Assembly: GCA_022573225.1 (NCBI GenBank)
Contig: JACZUI010000017.1
Span: 1-46,546, forward strand
Length of the DNA: 46,546 nucleotides
Direction: 5' to 3'
Origin: Acidobacteriota bacterium
Lineage (GTDB): Bacteria > Actinomycetota > Acidimicrobiia > Spongiisociales > ZC4RG35
The stretch's first letter is position 1; every line of letters begins with the position of its first letter. The notes under the pieces are model-generated. The model had not been told where the DNA came from. It saw only the letters and a list, made by a program, of their open reading frames with translations, and searched no databases. This document shows positions 6,938-15,483 of this stretch, piece after piece. Both the position numbers and the translations under genes were made by a program.

Positions 6938-8026
6938 ATGGCCGCATGGATCACGAAAAGAGATCGGCCTAAACCGTGGCTCGCACGGTTCGCCCCACCC
7001 GGAGGCCGCACCGTCTCAAAAGCGTTCTACCTGAAACGGGAGGCGCAGGTCTGGTTGTCGGCGAAGCGGGCGGAATATGAGGCTGGCGACTTCGTCGACC
7101 CCCGAGCCGGAGCCGACACCTTCGGTGCGTATGCGGCTGGCTGGCTGGAGCGTCGAGAGGTCAAACCGTCGACAAAGTATCGGGACGGCTCTTACATCCA
7201 CTCGTTGATGCTCCCCACCTTCGGCGAACGGCCGCTCAACGCGATCACACCCGACGAAATCGAGGGGTGGCTGGTCGAGGTCAAATCTGAGAAGGCGCCG
7301 GCGACAGTCCACATGGCCCGGAGGATCATTGGCGCGGTGTTCACCGACGCGGTCGACCGGGGGCAGCTGGCCCGGTCTCCGATGCCGTCGAAGGCCAGGC
7401 TGAAACGGGTGCTCCCCAAGTATCCGAAACCGTCGAACCCGAACACCAAGTTTCTAACCATCAAGGAAGTCGGCGGTCTGGCAGACGCCATCGAGCCTAT
7501 GTACCGGGCAATGGTGCTCACCGGTGCCTACGCGGGGCTCCGCTGGGGCGAAGTTGCCGCCCTATCACCGAAGAGCGTCGACGTCGGAAAGCGTCTGCTC
7601 AGTGTTCACTCCAATTTGGCCCAGCCGGTAGGCGGTGAGCCCTTCAGGGACAACGTGATGAAGACCGACGCGGCGAGGCGGACGATTGCTCTGGGTGCTC
7701 TCACCGAGGTACTTGTCGACCACGCCGAGAAGTACGCGGCGAACGGCTGGCTGTTCCCTACGAAGGCGGGCGGCCCGTTGCGTGCCGGGTTGTGGCGCCG
7801 CCGGTATTGGCTTCCAGCATGTGAGGCCGTAGGGCTGGCTCCGCTAAGGTTCCACGATTTGAGACACACCCACGCCGCCCTTCTGATCGAGCAGGGTGAG
7901 CCGGTGAAGCTCATCCAAGAGCGTCTAGGTCATGCCACAGCCACAGTCACCATGTCGGTTTACTCCCATTTGTTCCCCGGTGTCGATGAGGCGGCGGCGG
8001 ATAGGCTAACCGGCAACCTGTTGTGA
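6938..8026 (+). CDS. int: tyrosine-type site-specific integrase
   Basis: A 362-residue tyrosine recombinase that should insert and excise the element. The N-terminal part (about 5-45) resembles an AP2-like arm-binding region, followed by a core-binding SAM-like domain. The catalytic residues are all visible: Arg in AGLRWGE (residue 202), HDLRH (306-310), His in LGHA (332) and the Tyr nucleophile in SVYSH (342). The ATG at 6938 is preferred because the residues before it do not look like the family; no Shine-Dalgarno sequence is evident, so it may be leaderless. It lies at the right end of the element, transcribed away from the excisionase operon, so the right attachment site should be in 8027-8119. 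Confidence 0.9.
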   Translation: MAAWITKRDRPKPWLARFAPPGGRTVSKAFYLKREAQVWLSAKRAEYEAGDFVDPRAGADTFGAYAAGWLERREVKPSTKYRDGSYIHSLMLPTFGERPLNAITPDEIEGWLVEVKSEKAPATVHMARRIIGAVFTDAVDRGQLARSPMPSKARLKRVLPKYPKPSNPNTKFLTIKEVGGLADAIEPMYRAMVLTGAYAGLRWGEVAALSPKSVDVGKRLLSVHSNLAQPVGGEPFRDNVMKTDAARRTIALGALTEVLVDHAEKYAANGWLFPTKAGGPLRAGLWRRRYWLPACEAVGLAPLRFHDLRHTHAALLIEQGEPVKLIQERLGHATATVTMSVYSHLFPGVDEAAADRLTGNLL

Positions 8027-8119
8027 CTTTCCGCGCACCATACGCTCACCGCAGCAATATCTGAACCCAGTAATCGTTAGGTAACAGTTGATGATTCGTC
8101 GCCTTAGGCTCATGCACGA

Positions 8120-9121
8120 ATGAGGCATTTCCTCAACACCTCAGACTGGACTCGCCCTGAGCTCCAGGCCCTGATCGACGATGCCCGCTTGCTCAAGGAG
8201 TCGCCACATGGCGATGCCCTCGAAGGTAAGACGATCGCCCTTCTCTTCCTCAACAACTCCCTGCGCACCCGCACCTCATTCGATGTCGGAGCACGCCACC
8301 TAGGTGGACACGCCATCGTTCTCTCGCCGTCCGGAGGGATGTGGCCCCTCGAGTTCGAAGACGGTGTGGTGATGGACGGGGAGGCTGAGGAGCACGTCCG
8401 CGACGCCGCCAAGGTCCTTTCCCGATATTGCGACCTGATCGGGATCAGGGCGTTTCCCAAATTCGAGAGCTGGGAGGAGGATCGCAAGGATCGAATCCTC
8501 AACGCGTTCGCCGCTCACTCGGAAGTACCGGTCATCAACATGGAGACCATCACCCACCCTTGCCAGGAGATGGCGCACTTGATGGCACTCCAGGAACGAC
8601 TTGGCCCGTTGGACGGGAAGAAATATGTGTTGACCTGGAGCTACCACCCCAAGCCGCTCAATACCGCAGTCGCCAACTCCGCTTTGATGATTGCGGCCAA
8701 ATTCGGAATGGATGTCACCCTGCTCTGTCCCACCGACGACTACATCCTCGACAAGCGGTACATGACCATCGCGAGCAAGGACGCAGAAGCGAATGGTCGG
8801 TCGGTCACGGTCACCCACGATCCCGGGGCCGCCTATGGCGGGGCCGACATCGTCTACGCCAAGAGCTGGGGCGCCCTCCCCTACTTCGGCAACTGGGACG
8901 CTGAGAAGCCGATCCGCGATCGCTACAAAGACTTCATCGTCGACGAAGACAAAATGGCGCTGACCGACAGCGCTGTGGTCAGCCATTGTCTCCCGATGAG
9001 GCGCAACCTGATCATGACGGACGGTGTTTTCGACGGACCCAACTGCTTCGCCTATGACGAAGCGGAGAATCGCCTTCATGTCCAGAAGGCCATCATGAAG
9101 CGACTGGTGGAGGCGGGCTGA
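8120..9121 (+). CDS. argF': N-acetylornithine carbamoyltransferase
   Basis: Transfers a carbamoyl group from carbamoyl phosphate to N-acetyl-L-ornithine, giving N-acetylcitrulline, in the variant arginine pathway known from Xanthomonas and relatives. The 333-residue protein aligns with that family end to end: FLNNSLRTRTSF (phosphate binding, instead of the S-T-R-T-R of normal OTCase), INMETITHPCQE, TWSYHPKPLNTAVANSA, SHCLPMRRN and the ENRLHVQKAIM tail. The residue that separates acetyl- from succinyl-ornithine enzymes is Glu90 here (MDGEAEEH), as in the acetyl type. No Shine-Dalgarno sequence is evident. It heads a tight operon with the kinase/synthase (3-base gap) and argC. Confidence 0.9.
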   Translation: MRHFLNTSDWTRPELQALIDDARLLKESPHGDALEGKTIALLFLNNSLRTRTSFDVGARHLGGHAIVLSPSGGMWPLEFEDGVVMDGEAEEHVRDAAKVLSRYCDLIGIRAFPKFESWEEDRKDRILNAFAAHSEVPVINMETITHPCQEMAHLMALQERLGPLDGKKYVLTWSYHPKPLNTAVANSALMIAAKFGMDVTLLCPTDDYILDKRYMTIASKDAEANGRSVTVTHDPGAAYGGADIVYAKSWGALPYFGNWDAEKPIRDRYKDFIVDEDKMALTDSAVVSHCLPMRRNLIMTDGVFDGPNCFAYDEAENRLHVQKAIMKRLVEAG

Positions 9122-9124
9122 TCG

Positions 9125-10456
9125 ATGGCACCGAATCAGGACGTCCGCCAGACAATCGTTCATCTTTTGTCGAACATGAGCGACAGCAAGGAGATCCGCA
9201 CCTACCTCCGCCGGTTCTCCGAGCTCGATCGCTCCCGGTTCGCTGTGATCAAGATCGGCGGGGCTGTCCTCCGTGATCGTCTCGAGGAGACGGCCGCTGC
9301 CCTCGCCTTCCTTCACACCGTAGGGCTGACGCCGATCGTCCTCCACGGTGGCGGCCCTCAGCTCGAGGAGGCCCTCAACGAACGTGGGATTGAATCCGAG
9401 AAGCTGGATGGCCTCAGGGTTACCAATGAGGGGGTACTCGATGCTGCCCGGCAGACTTTCACCGAGCAGAATATCCGCCTTGTCGAGGCCGTCCGCGGAC
9501 AGGGGGTGTCCGCCCATGGCCTCGTCACCGGTGCCTTTGACGCCCGGTTTGTCGATCGTGACAAATACGGGTTCGTCGGCGAGCCAACCAATGTCCACTT
9601 GGACCTCCTCCGGTCCATCGTTGGCTCCGGCGCCATCCCGATTCTCACCTGCCTCGGCGTGGTGCCCGGAGGCCAGTTGGTCAACATGAACGCCGATTCG
9701 GCCACAGGTCTTCTCGTCCATGCGGTCCAGCCCATGAAGATCATCTTTCTGGCCGCCGTGGGCGCCTTGCTCGACGCCGATGGCCGCCCCATCGAGTCGA
9801 TCAACCTCGCCTCCGACTATGACGAGCTCATTGCCCAGTCCTGGGTGCACTCGGGAATGAGACTCAAACTTGCCGAGATCAAGCGTCTGCTGGACGACTC
9901 GCCACCCTCATCCTCGGTGTCGATAACCACGCCTTCCGGCCTCGCCCGGGAACTCTTCACCCATGGTGGATCGGGGACATTGGTACGAAAAGGCGAGCTG
10001 ATCATCAAGGCAACCGACAAATCGGAGCTCGATCGCCACCGAATCGAGCGGTTGGTGTCTCAGGCATTTGGCCGCGAGCTCGAGCCATCGTGGTGGGACA
10101 ACCTGGACCTCACCACCGCCTATGTGGCAGAGAGCTATCGCGCCGGCGCCCTGATGGCCCGGGTCGACGATTTCACCTATCTCGACAAGTTCGCCATCCA
10201 CGAAAGTGCCCGCGGCGAGGGTCTGGCCCGCACCGTGTGGAGCCATATGGTTAGGGACCACAAGACCCTTTTCTGGCGTTCGAGGACCGACAACAACTTC
10301 AACTCGTTCTATGTCGAGCAAGCCGACGGCTCGGTCAAGCGTGACAACTGGACCGTCTTCTGGAGAGGCGAGCACGACTTCGCGCGGATATCGACGGCCG
10401 TCGACCGGGTGATGGCCATCCCCCCGGCCTTCAAGTGGGATTCCTCCGGTGTCTGA
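9125..10456 (+). CDS. argB: bifunctional N-acetylglutamate kinase/synthase
   Basis: A 443-residue fusion for the first two steps of arginine synthesis. Residues about 35-300 are an amino-acid kinase domain (KIGGAVL, LHGGGPQLEEAL, VNMNADSATGLL), which phosphorylates N-acetylglutamate. Residues about 310-443 are a GNAT-fold acetyltransferase of the vertebrate-like NAT type (YLDKFAIHESARGEGLARTVW, NFNSFYVEQADG), which makes N-acetylglutamate from glutamate and acetyl-CoA. The same fusion occurs in Xanthomonas next to the acetylornithine enzyme, as here. The C-terminus overlaps argC by 8 bases, implying coupled translation. Feedback inhibition by arginine is known for the family but cannot be seen here. 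Confidence 0.88.
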   Translation: MAPNQDVRQTIVHLLSNMSDSKEIRTYLRRFSELDRSRFAVIKIGGAVLRDRLEETAAALAFLHTVGLTPIVLHGGGPQLEEALNERGIESEKLDGLRVTNEGVLDAARQTFTEQNIRLVEAVRGQGVSAHGLVTGAFDARFVDRDKYGFVGEPTNVHLDLLRSIVGSGAIPILTCLGVVPGGQLVNMNADSATGLLVHAVQPMKIIFLAAVGALLDADGRPIESINLASDYDELIAQSWVHSGMRLKLAEIKRLLDDSPPSSSVSITTPSGLARELFTHGGSGTLVRKGELIIKATDKSELDRHRIERLVSQAFGRELEPSWWDNLDLTTAYVAESYRAGALMARVDDFTYLDKFAIHESARGEGLARTVWSHMVRDHKTLFWRSRTDNNFNSFYVEQADGSVKRDNWTVFWRGEHDFARISTAVDRVMAIPPAFKWDSSGV

Positions 10457-11381
10457 GACCTACCGCGTCGGCATCGTGGGAGCCCGCGGGCACACCGGAT
10501 CCGAGCTCATCCGGCTGATCGCAGCCAACGAGCAACTGCGCCTGGAGCTGGCCGGGTCTCGTGAGCTCGCCGGCGAACCGGTACCTGGCGCTGCCGGAGT
10601 CGTTTTCGAGTCGCCCGATCCTGCAACGACCGCCGAGCGTTATCTCGACGCGCTCTTCCTCGCTCTCCCCGACGGGGCCGGCGATGGCTATGTCGAGGCC
10701 GTCGAATCGACCTCCCCGGACACGGTGATCGTCGACATCTCGTTCGATCATCGCCTAGATGACAGTTGGGTCTACGGACTGCCCGAGTTGAACCGAGACA
10801 AGGTCCGCGGGACCCGTCGGGTGGCGAATCCCGGATGCTACGCAACGGCGATGCAGCTCGCACTGGCACCCCTGATCGATCGGACATCGGGTGTTCCGGC
10901 AGTGTTTGGAGTTTCCGGATACTCGGGGGCGGGAACCACGCCGGGCCCGACGAACGACGTCGAACGGCTCCGCGACAACCTCATGCCCTACAAGTTGGTC
11001 GGTCACAACCATGAGCGTGAGGCCTCGCGACATCTGGGTCACGAGATTCGGTTCATGCCCCATGTCCATCCCGCCTTCCGGGGCCTCATCGTGACCGCCC
11101 ATGTTCCTCTCCAAGAGCCATCGACCACCGAGGAGATCGCCACCCTGTTCCAGGAGAGATATGAGGCTGAGCCCCTCGTCTCGTTACAGGACGCACCGCC
11201 GGAACTGCGGGATGGAGCAGGGTTGACAGGAGTGGTGATCGGAGGGATTGAGACGAGTGCCGACGGGCGAAACGTGGTGGTGGTCGCCGCCGAGGACAAC
11301 CTTCTCAAGGGTGCCGCGGTCCAGGCGTTACAAAACGTCAACCTTGCCCTTGGATTACCCGAATTCTCAGGAATCCTCTGA
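10449..11381 (+). CDS. argC: N-acetyl-gamma-glutamyl-phosphate reductase
   Basis: Reduces N-acetylglutamyl phosphate to the semialdehyde with NADPH. The 310-residue protein has the N-terminal Rossmann motif (GARGHTGSELIRL), the catalytic Cys in ANPGCYATAMQLAL and a VHPAFRGL histidine region. A GTG start inside the end of the kinase/synthase gene gives an 8-base overlap, so the three genes form an operon. The acetylornithine aminotransferase, deacetylase, argG and argH that complete the route are not in the window. Confidence 0.9.
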   Translation: MSETYRVGIVGARGHTGSELIRLIAANEQLRLELAGSRELAGEPVPGAAGVVFESPDPATTAERYLDALFLALPDGAGDGYVEAVESTSPDTVIVDISFDHRLDDSWVYGLPELNRDKVRGTRRVANPGCYATAMQLALAPLIDRTSGVPAVFGVSGYSGAGTTPGPTNDVERLRDNLMPYKLVGHNHEREASRHLGHEIRFMPHVHPAFRGLIVTAHVPLQEPSTTEEIATLFQERYEAEPLVSLQDAPPELRDGAGLTGVVIGGIETSADGRNVVVVAAEDNLLKGAAVQALQNVNLALGLPEFSGIL

Positions 11382-11404
11382 TTCGACCGGATAGCTTGGA
11401 CAAC

Positions 11405-12703
11405 ATGGCGTTCACCGCAGTCGAACTGATCGAGACCAAGCGCGACGGCGGGACCCTCTCCGACGATGCCATTGCCTGGCTGATCGCGGGCTACACCGAC
11501 GGCCGAATCCCCGACTATCAGATGTCGGCGATGACTATGGCGGTCCTCGTCAACGGCCTCGACGAATCAGAGCTGTCCGCCTGGACTTCTGAGATGCTCG
11601 ACTCTGGAGAACTCCTCGACTTCTCAGACATCGCCGCCCCCAAAGTAGACAAGCACTCGACGGGAGGTGTGGGCGACAAGATCTCGATTCCCCTGGCCCC
11701 CTTGGTCGCGGCATGCGGGGTCGTGGTGCCGATGATCTCGGGCCGAGGCTTGGGCCATACCGGAGGAACACTTGACAAGCTGGAATCCATCCCGGGCTTC
11801 ACCACTGAGCTCGACCCCGGCCGATTCAGGTCGGTGGTCACAGACCATGGGCTCGTGTTGGCCGGACAGTCCGAAACGATGGTCCCCGCCGACCGGAAAC
11901 TCTACGCCCTTCGCGACGCCACCGGGACCGTCCCCTCGATACCGCTGATTTCGTCTTCGATCATGTCAAAGAAACTGGCAGAGGGGCTTGACGGGTTGCT
12001 TCTCGACGTCAAGACCGGTTCCGGTGCCCAGATGAAAACCCTTGATCGCTCCCGTGAGTTGGCACGGACGATGGTCGGAATAGGAAAGTCCTACGGAGTG
12101 AGAACAGTCGCTCTCATCACGTCGATGGATCAGCCGCTGGGGAACGAGGTGGGCAACGCCAACGAGATTCGTGAGTCGATCGATGTATTGGAAGGAAACG
12201 GCCCGGATGATGTGACCGAGCTGACCCTCGCCTTCGGCGAGGTGATGCTGGAGCTGGCCGGAATAGAAGGAGGAAAAGATCGTCTCGAGGAAGCGATCGA
12301 ATCCGGCGCCGCGCTCCAGAAGTTCATCGATGTCACGGTGGCGCAAGGTGGCGACCCCTCGGTGATCGAGGACACCAGCCTGCTCCCCATGGCATCGGAG
12401 GAAGCCGTGGTCGAGGCGCCCCGGTCGGGAGTGGTGACCAAATGTGATGCCCTGACCATCGGGCTGGCCTCCACTCACCTTGGCGCCGGGAGAGAGAGCA
12501 TGGAAGATCAGATCGACCTTGGTGTGGGCATCACGATCTTGGCCAAGCTCGGCGACCGGGTGAAAGAAGGCCAGGTTCTGGCTCGGGTGGCCTACTCCGA
12601 TGAGGCCCGATGGGAGGCACAGCGGAAATTCCTGGCGTCGGCGTGGGCCATCGGCTACACCGACCCAGAGACCGCCCCGTTGATATTGGAGCGCATCGAG
12701 TAG
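11405..12703 (+). CDS. deoA: pyrimidine-nucleoside (thymidine) phosphorylase
   Basis: Splits pyrimidine nucleosides with phosphate into base and (deoxy)ribose-1-phosphate for salvage. The 432-residue protein has the family motifs KHSTGGVGDKISIPLAPLVAACG (phosphate and metal site; shown here in part as KHSTGGVGDK), SGRGLGHTGGTLDKLES and KLAEGLDGLLLDVKTGSGA, and a C-terminal domain with GAGR. The ATG at 11405 is chosen; a TTG 9 bases upstream would add three residues. It starts 23 bases after argC, so read-through from the arginine operon is possible. Specificity (thymidine only or broad) cannot be settled by eye. It could work with the cytidine deaminase further right. Confidence 0.88.
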   Translation: MAFTAVELIETKRDGGTLSDDAIAWLIAGYTDGRIPDYQMSAMTMAVLVNGLDESELSAWTSEMLDSGELLDFSDIAAPKVDKHSTGGVGDKISIPLAPLVAACGVVVPMISGRGLGHTGGTLDKLESIPGFTTELDPGRFRSVVTDHGLVLAGQSETMVPADRKLYALRDATGTVPSIPLISSSIMSKKLAEGLDGLLLDVKTGSGAQMKTLDRSRELARTMVGIGKSYGVRTVALITSMDQPLGNEVGNANEIRESIDVLEGNGPDDVTELTLAFGEVMLELAGIEGGKDRLEEAIESGAALQKFIDVTVAQGGDPSVIEDTSLLPMASEEAVVEAPRSGVVTKCDALTIGLASTHLGAGRESMEDQIDLGVGITILAKLGDRVKEGQVLARVAYSDEARWEAQRKFLASAWAIGYTDPETAPLILERIE

Positions 12704-12764
12704 CGGATCTGATGACCCGGACGCTCGTTACTATCGCCGCCGAGCAATTCAGCAAGGAGCGGAA

Positions 12765-13523
12765 ATGAAAGTCGTCGTCTGCATCAAGCAGATTCCCGAC
12801 CCCGCCACCCCATACACCCTCGAAGAGGGCACGAATTGGCTGGTTCGCCCCGATGAGCAAATCCTCGACGACGGCGACCGCTACGGGGTGGAGGTGGGTC
12901 TTCAGATCGCCGAGGCCAATGAGGGGACCGTCACCCTGGTCAGCATGGGCCCATCCGGCAACGGCCAGGGGGTGCGCCAGGCACTGGCAATGGGAGCCGA
13001 CAAGGCCATCCTCATCGAGGACGATGCGCTTCGAGGCTCCGACGCGCTGACGACCGCTCGGGCGTTAGCCGCGGCGATCAAGGAAGAAGGCTTCGATCTC
13101 ATCATCGCAGGCACCGAGTCGACCGACGGCTACTCGGGTGTGGTGCCACAGATGATGGCCGAGCTGCTGGGTGTCCCGGCGCTCACCTACGCCACCAAGG
13201 TCGAAGCCGGAGAAGGATCCGTCACCATCCACCGCCAAACCAACGCCGGTTACGACGTCGTGAACGCAGCTCTACCCGCCCTGGTAGCGGTGACCGCTGG
13301 AGTGGTGGAGCCCCGATACCCCACCTTCAAGGGGATCATGGACGCCAAGAAGAAGCCGGTCGACAACCTGTCCGTGGCAGATCTGGGAATCGAAGTCACT
13401 TCCGACCAGACGGTGGCATCCATCGCCGAGGCAACGGCGCGAACCGCCGGCCAGAAGATCGAAGATGAGGGAGAGGCACATCTGGCGATCGTCGCGCTCC
13501 TCGAAGAGCGGAAGGTGATCTGA
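12765..13523 (+). CDS. etfB: electron transfer flavoprotein beta subunit
   Basis: The AMP-binding subunit of the FAD-containing heterodimer that carries electrons from acyl-CoA and other dehydrogenases to the membrane quinone pool. The 252-residue protein begins MKVVVCIKQIPDPATPY, has a DDGDRYGVEVGLQ segment and the GVVEPRYPTFKGIM loop that contacts the alpha subunit. Ribosome binding site AAGGAGCGGAA lies before the ATG. It is followed after 1 base by etfA, so the subunits are co-translated. Confidence 0.92.
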   Translation: MKVVVCIKQIPDPATPYTLEEGTNWLVRPDEQILDDGDRYGVEVGLQIAEANEGTVTLVSMGPSGNGQGVRQALAMGADKAILIEDDALRGSDALTTARALAAAIKEEGFDLIIAGTESTDGYSGVVPQMMAELLGVPALTYATKVEAGEGSVTIHRQTNAGYDVVNAALPALVAVTAGVVEPRYPTFKGIMDAKKKPVDNLSVADLGIEVTSDQTVASIAEATARTAGQKIEDEGEAHLAIVALLEERKVI

Positions 13524-13524
13524 G

Positions 13525-14466
13525 GTGGCCAATATCTTCGTTCTCGTGGAACAGGAGGGCGATGGGCCGACCACTCTCGGCCTCGAACTGCTCGCCAAGG
13601 CCCGGACTCTGGGCGAGGTCACCGCGGTCTACGTGGGCACTGGAGCAGGAGTCGACGTTCTCGGCGAGCACGGTGCCGCCCGCGTACTTCAGACCGACCC
13701 CGGCGATCGGCTTCCGGCCGGACCGGTGGCTGAGGCGCTGGCTGAGAGGGTTTCTGCCGAGAGCCCCGATCTGATCCTGTTCGGGCAGGCCTATACCGAC
13801 CGCGACATTGCCGGCCGGCTTGCCGCCCGGCTGGGCGTTGGCGTCCTGTCCAACGCATCAGACGTGCGTCTGGTCGAGGGAGGCGTCGAGACCGATCATG
13901 AGATTCTGGGTGGCAGCCAGATCGCCACGGCCAGAGCCTCTCGGGGACCTTTCATCGTCTTGGTTCGACCCAAATCGTTTGTCGCGGAGTCGACCGGTGG
14001 AAACGCCCCAACAGTGGAAGAGCTGGTGCTTCCAGCTGCCGGATCAGCCGAAGCCACGGTGAGCGAGTCTCACGTCGAAGAGCGCGAGGGGCCACAACTT
14101 GGTGATGCATCCATCATCGTGTCGGGTGGCCGAGGCCTCGGATCGGCAGAGGCCTACGAGCTCATCGAGAGGCTGGCCAAGCAGCTCGGCGCCGCGACCG
14201 GCGCCACCCGCGCCATCGTCGACTCGGGATGGGTCCCCTATGCCAAGCAGGTCGGGCAAACCGGCAAGACCGTCAAGCCGGATGTCTACATCGCCGCCGG
14301 CGTGTCGGGCGCCATGCAGCACATGGTGGGCATGAAGGACTCCAAGACCATCATCGCCATAAACAAAGACCCCGACGCGCCAATCTTCTCTGTAGCCGAC
14401 CTGGGAGTGGTCGGTGACGTGCACGACGTGTTACCTAAGCTGATCGAGGCATTGGAAGCGCGCTGA
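13525..14466 (+). CDS. etfA: electron transfer flavoprotein alpha subunit
   Basis: The FAD-binding partner of EtfB. The 313-residue protein has a variable N-terminal ETF domain and the conserved C-terminal FAD domain: VSGGRGLGSAEAYELI, ATRAIVDSGWVPYAKQVGQT, then PDVYIAAGVSGAMQHMVGM and INKDPDAPIFSVADLGVVGD. The GTG start lies one base after the etfB stop. No ETF:quinone oxidoreductase gene is near. Confidence 0.92.
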   Translation: MANIFVLVEQEGDGPTTLGLELLAKARTLGEVTAVYVGTGAGVDVLGEHGAARVLQTDPGDRLPAGPVAEALAERVSAESPDLILFGQAYTDRDIAGRLAARLGVGVLSNASDVRLVEGGVETDHEILGGSQIATARASRGPFIVLVRPKSFVAESTGGNAPTVEELVLPAAGSAEATVSESHVEEREGPQLGDASIIVSGGRGLGSAEAYELIERLAKQLGAATGATRAIVDSGWVPYAKQVGQTGKTVKPDVYIAAGVSGAMQHMVGMKDSKTIIAINKDPDAPIFSVADLGVVGDVHDVLPKLIEALEAR

Positions 14467-14525
14467 TCTCGAAGGAACACGGACAGATCGAGCGTTGGTC
14501 TGGTCTGAAGGCAAGTCTCTACTCC

Positions 14526-15035
14526 TTGTTCGGCCGTGACCCGAAGTCCAATCGGGCTCTCGTAGCCCATGCCGGTGTCGGCGAGGGTGACAGAGTGCTC
14601 GATATCGGGTGCGGACCCGGTGCATCCCTCGATCACGCACATATGGCAGGTGCCGAGGTCTACGGGGTCGACCCCAGTCCGGGGATGGTCAAGCGGGCTA
14701 GCCGCAGGCTTCCCTATGCGACAGTGATTGAAGGTTCAGCAGAAGATCTCGAATTCGCTGATGGGCTGTTCACTCATGTATGGACGATTTCCGCATTCCA
14801 TCATTGGGCCGACGTAGACAAGGGGATCGAGGAAGCCAAACGGGTGCTGGCTCCCGCCGGCCGACTCCTGGTCGTCGAGAGAAAGCTCAAAGATGGCAAG
14901 ACCGGTCACGGGATCAGCCGTCATGACGCCGACTCTCTTGCTGAAACCCTGGCCGAGCACGGTTTCGACGATTCACAGGTTGAGACGCTCAGGGCCGGCC
15001 GCTCCGACTATCTGGTGGTGAGCGGAAGGGCCTGA
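14526..15035 (+). CDS. class I SAM-dependent methyltransferase
   Basis: A short methyltransferase of unknown substrate. Motif I is DRVLDIGCGPGASL, the acidic residue of motif II is in VYGVDPSPGM, and motif IV is in FTHVWTISAFHHW. Listed from a TTG at 14526 as a 169-residue protein. The codons before it (reading ERWSGLKASLYSLFG) also look like the N-terminus of this family, yet only ATT (14451) or CTG (14463) could start there before an upstream stop, so the true start is unclear. It follows etfA. Part of its 3' end is repeated at 15484-15534. Confidence 0.75.
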   Translation: MFGRDPKSNRALVAHAGVGEGDRVLDIGCGPGASLDHAHMAGAEVYGVDPSPGMVKRASRRLPYATVIEGSAEDLEFADGLFTHVWTISAFHHWADVDKGIEEAKRVLAPAGRLLVVERKLKDGKTGHGISRHDADSLAETLAEHGFDDSQVETLRAGRSDYLVVSGRA

Positions 15036-15043
15036 TCAGCCGG
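14991..15043. repeat. imperfect direct repeat, copy 1 (methyltransferase 3' end)
   Basis: The last codons of the methyltransferase gene and a few bases beyond resemble 15484-15534 at roughly 80 percent by eye (both contain TCCGAC, TCTGGTG, TGAGCGG and CCTGATC in order). The two copies flank the VOC-family gene. Confidence 0.6.
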
Positions 15044-15055
15044 CGTCATTCGACA

Positions 15056-15433
15056 TCAGAGTCTGGGGTCCTCAGCCAGGCCAAGAATATTGCCCTCGGA
15101 GTCCTTGAACCACGCTCCCCTTGACCCGTCGGGAAGGGTGAGCACTCCGTTCTCGGTGCGGAAGTCTTCACCAAAGTCGTAGTCCTCGAAAACCACACCT
15201 TTTGCGCTGAGATCCTCCTTGGCAGAATCGAAGCTGTCGACTACCAGCCCGGCGGCGGTCGCTTGGTTGGTGCCTGCGAACTGGGACGGATAAACGAGAA
15301 ACCGCGACCCATCGATCTCGTAGTAAAGGGAGCCGTCCTCGGATGTGTCATACGGCTCCAAGCCCAGCTTGTCGGAATACCACTTGCGGGCTCGGTCGAT
15401 GTCCGACGCCGGGAGCGAAGCGAAAACCTTCAT
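15056..15433 (-). CDS. VOC (glyoxalase/bleomycin resistance) family protein
   Basis: A 125-residue VOC-fold protein with two beta-alpha-beta-beta-beta modules: KVFASLPASDIDRARKWYSDKLGLEP at the N-terminus (given here in part: ASDIDRARKWYSDKLGL) and a second module ending in LPDGSRGAWFKDSEGNILGL. Such proteins are metal-dependent lyases, dioxygenases or drug-binding proteins; the function here is unknown. The ATG at 15433 has GGAG at the right distance; the ATG two codons earlier sits too close to it. It converges on the methyltransferase gene and is flanked by the repeat described above, suggesting it was inserted there. Confidence 0.75.
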   Translation of the reverse strand: MKVFASLPASDIDRARKWYSDKLGLEPYDTSEDGSLYYEIDGSRFLVYPSQFAGTNQATAAGLVVDSFDSAKEDLSAKGVVFEDYDFGEDFRTENGVLTLPDGSRGAWFKDSEGNILGLAEDPRL

Positions 15434-15483
15434 ATCCATTTCTCCTTCGTTGAGGTCCGGAAACTATAGGGCTTGAAGTGGTC

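Larger units (their letters stand above)
151..8119. mobile_element. phage-satellite-like integrated element (left end uncertain)
   Basis: A divergent integrase and excisionase, a replication-type ATPase, a run of tiny Cys-rich genes and an HK97 capsid gene form one unit, followed by an ordinary host arginine cluster. The gene order (int, then divergent xis, ATPase, small genes, capsid) matches the phiRv1/phiRv2 type and resembles capsid-encoding phage satellites. No portal, terminase, protease or tail gene is present within the window. I found no tRNA and no clear attachment-site repeat by eye. The left boundary may lie beyond position 1. Confidence 0.75.

Noticed and set aside
8027-8119. Right attachment site
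   Set aside because: It should lie here, but I could not find a matching direct repeat of useful length on the left side by eye, so no core is claimed.
8300-9850. Long antisense frame of 516 codons across argF' and the kinase/synthase
   Set aside because: It is a shadow of two clearly conserved genes on the other strand, a common effect of high GC at third codon positions; the protein resembles nothing.
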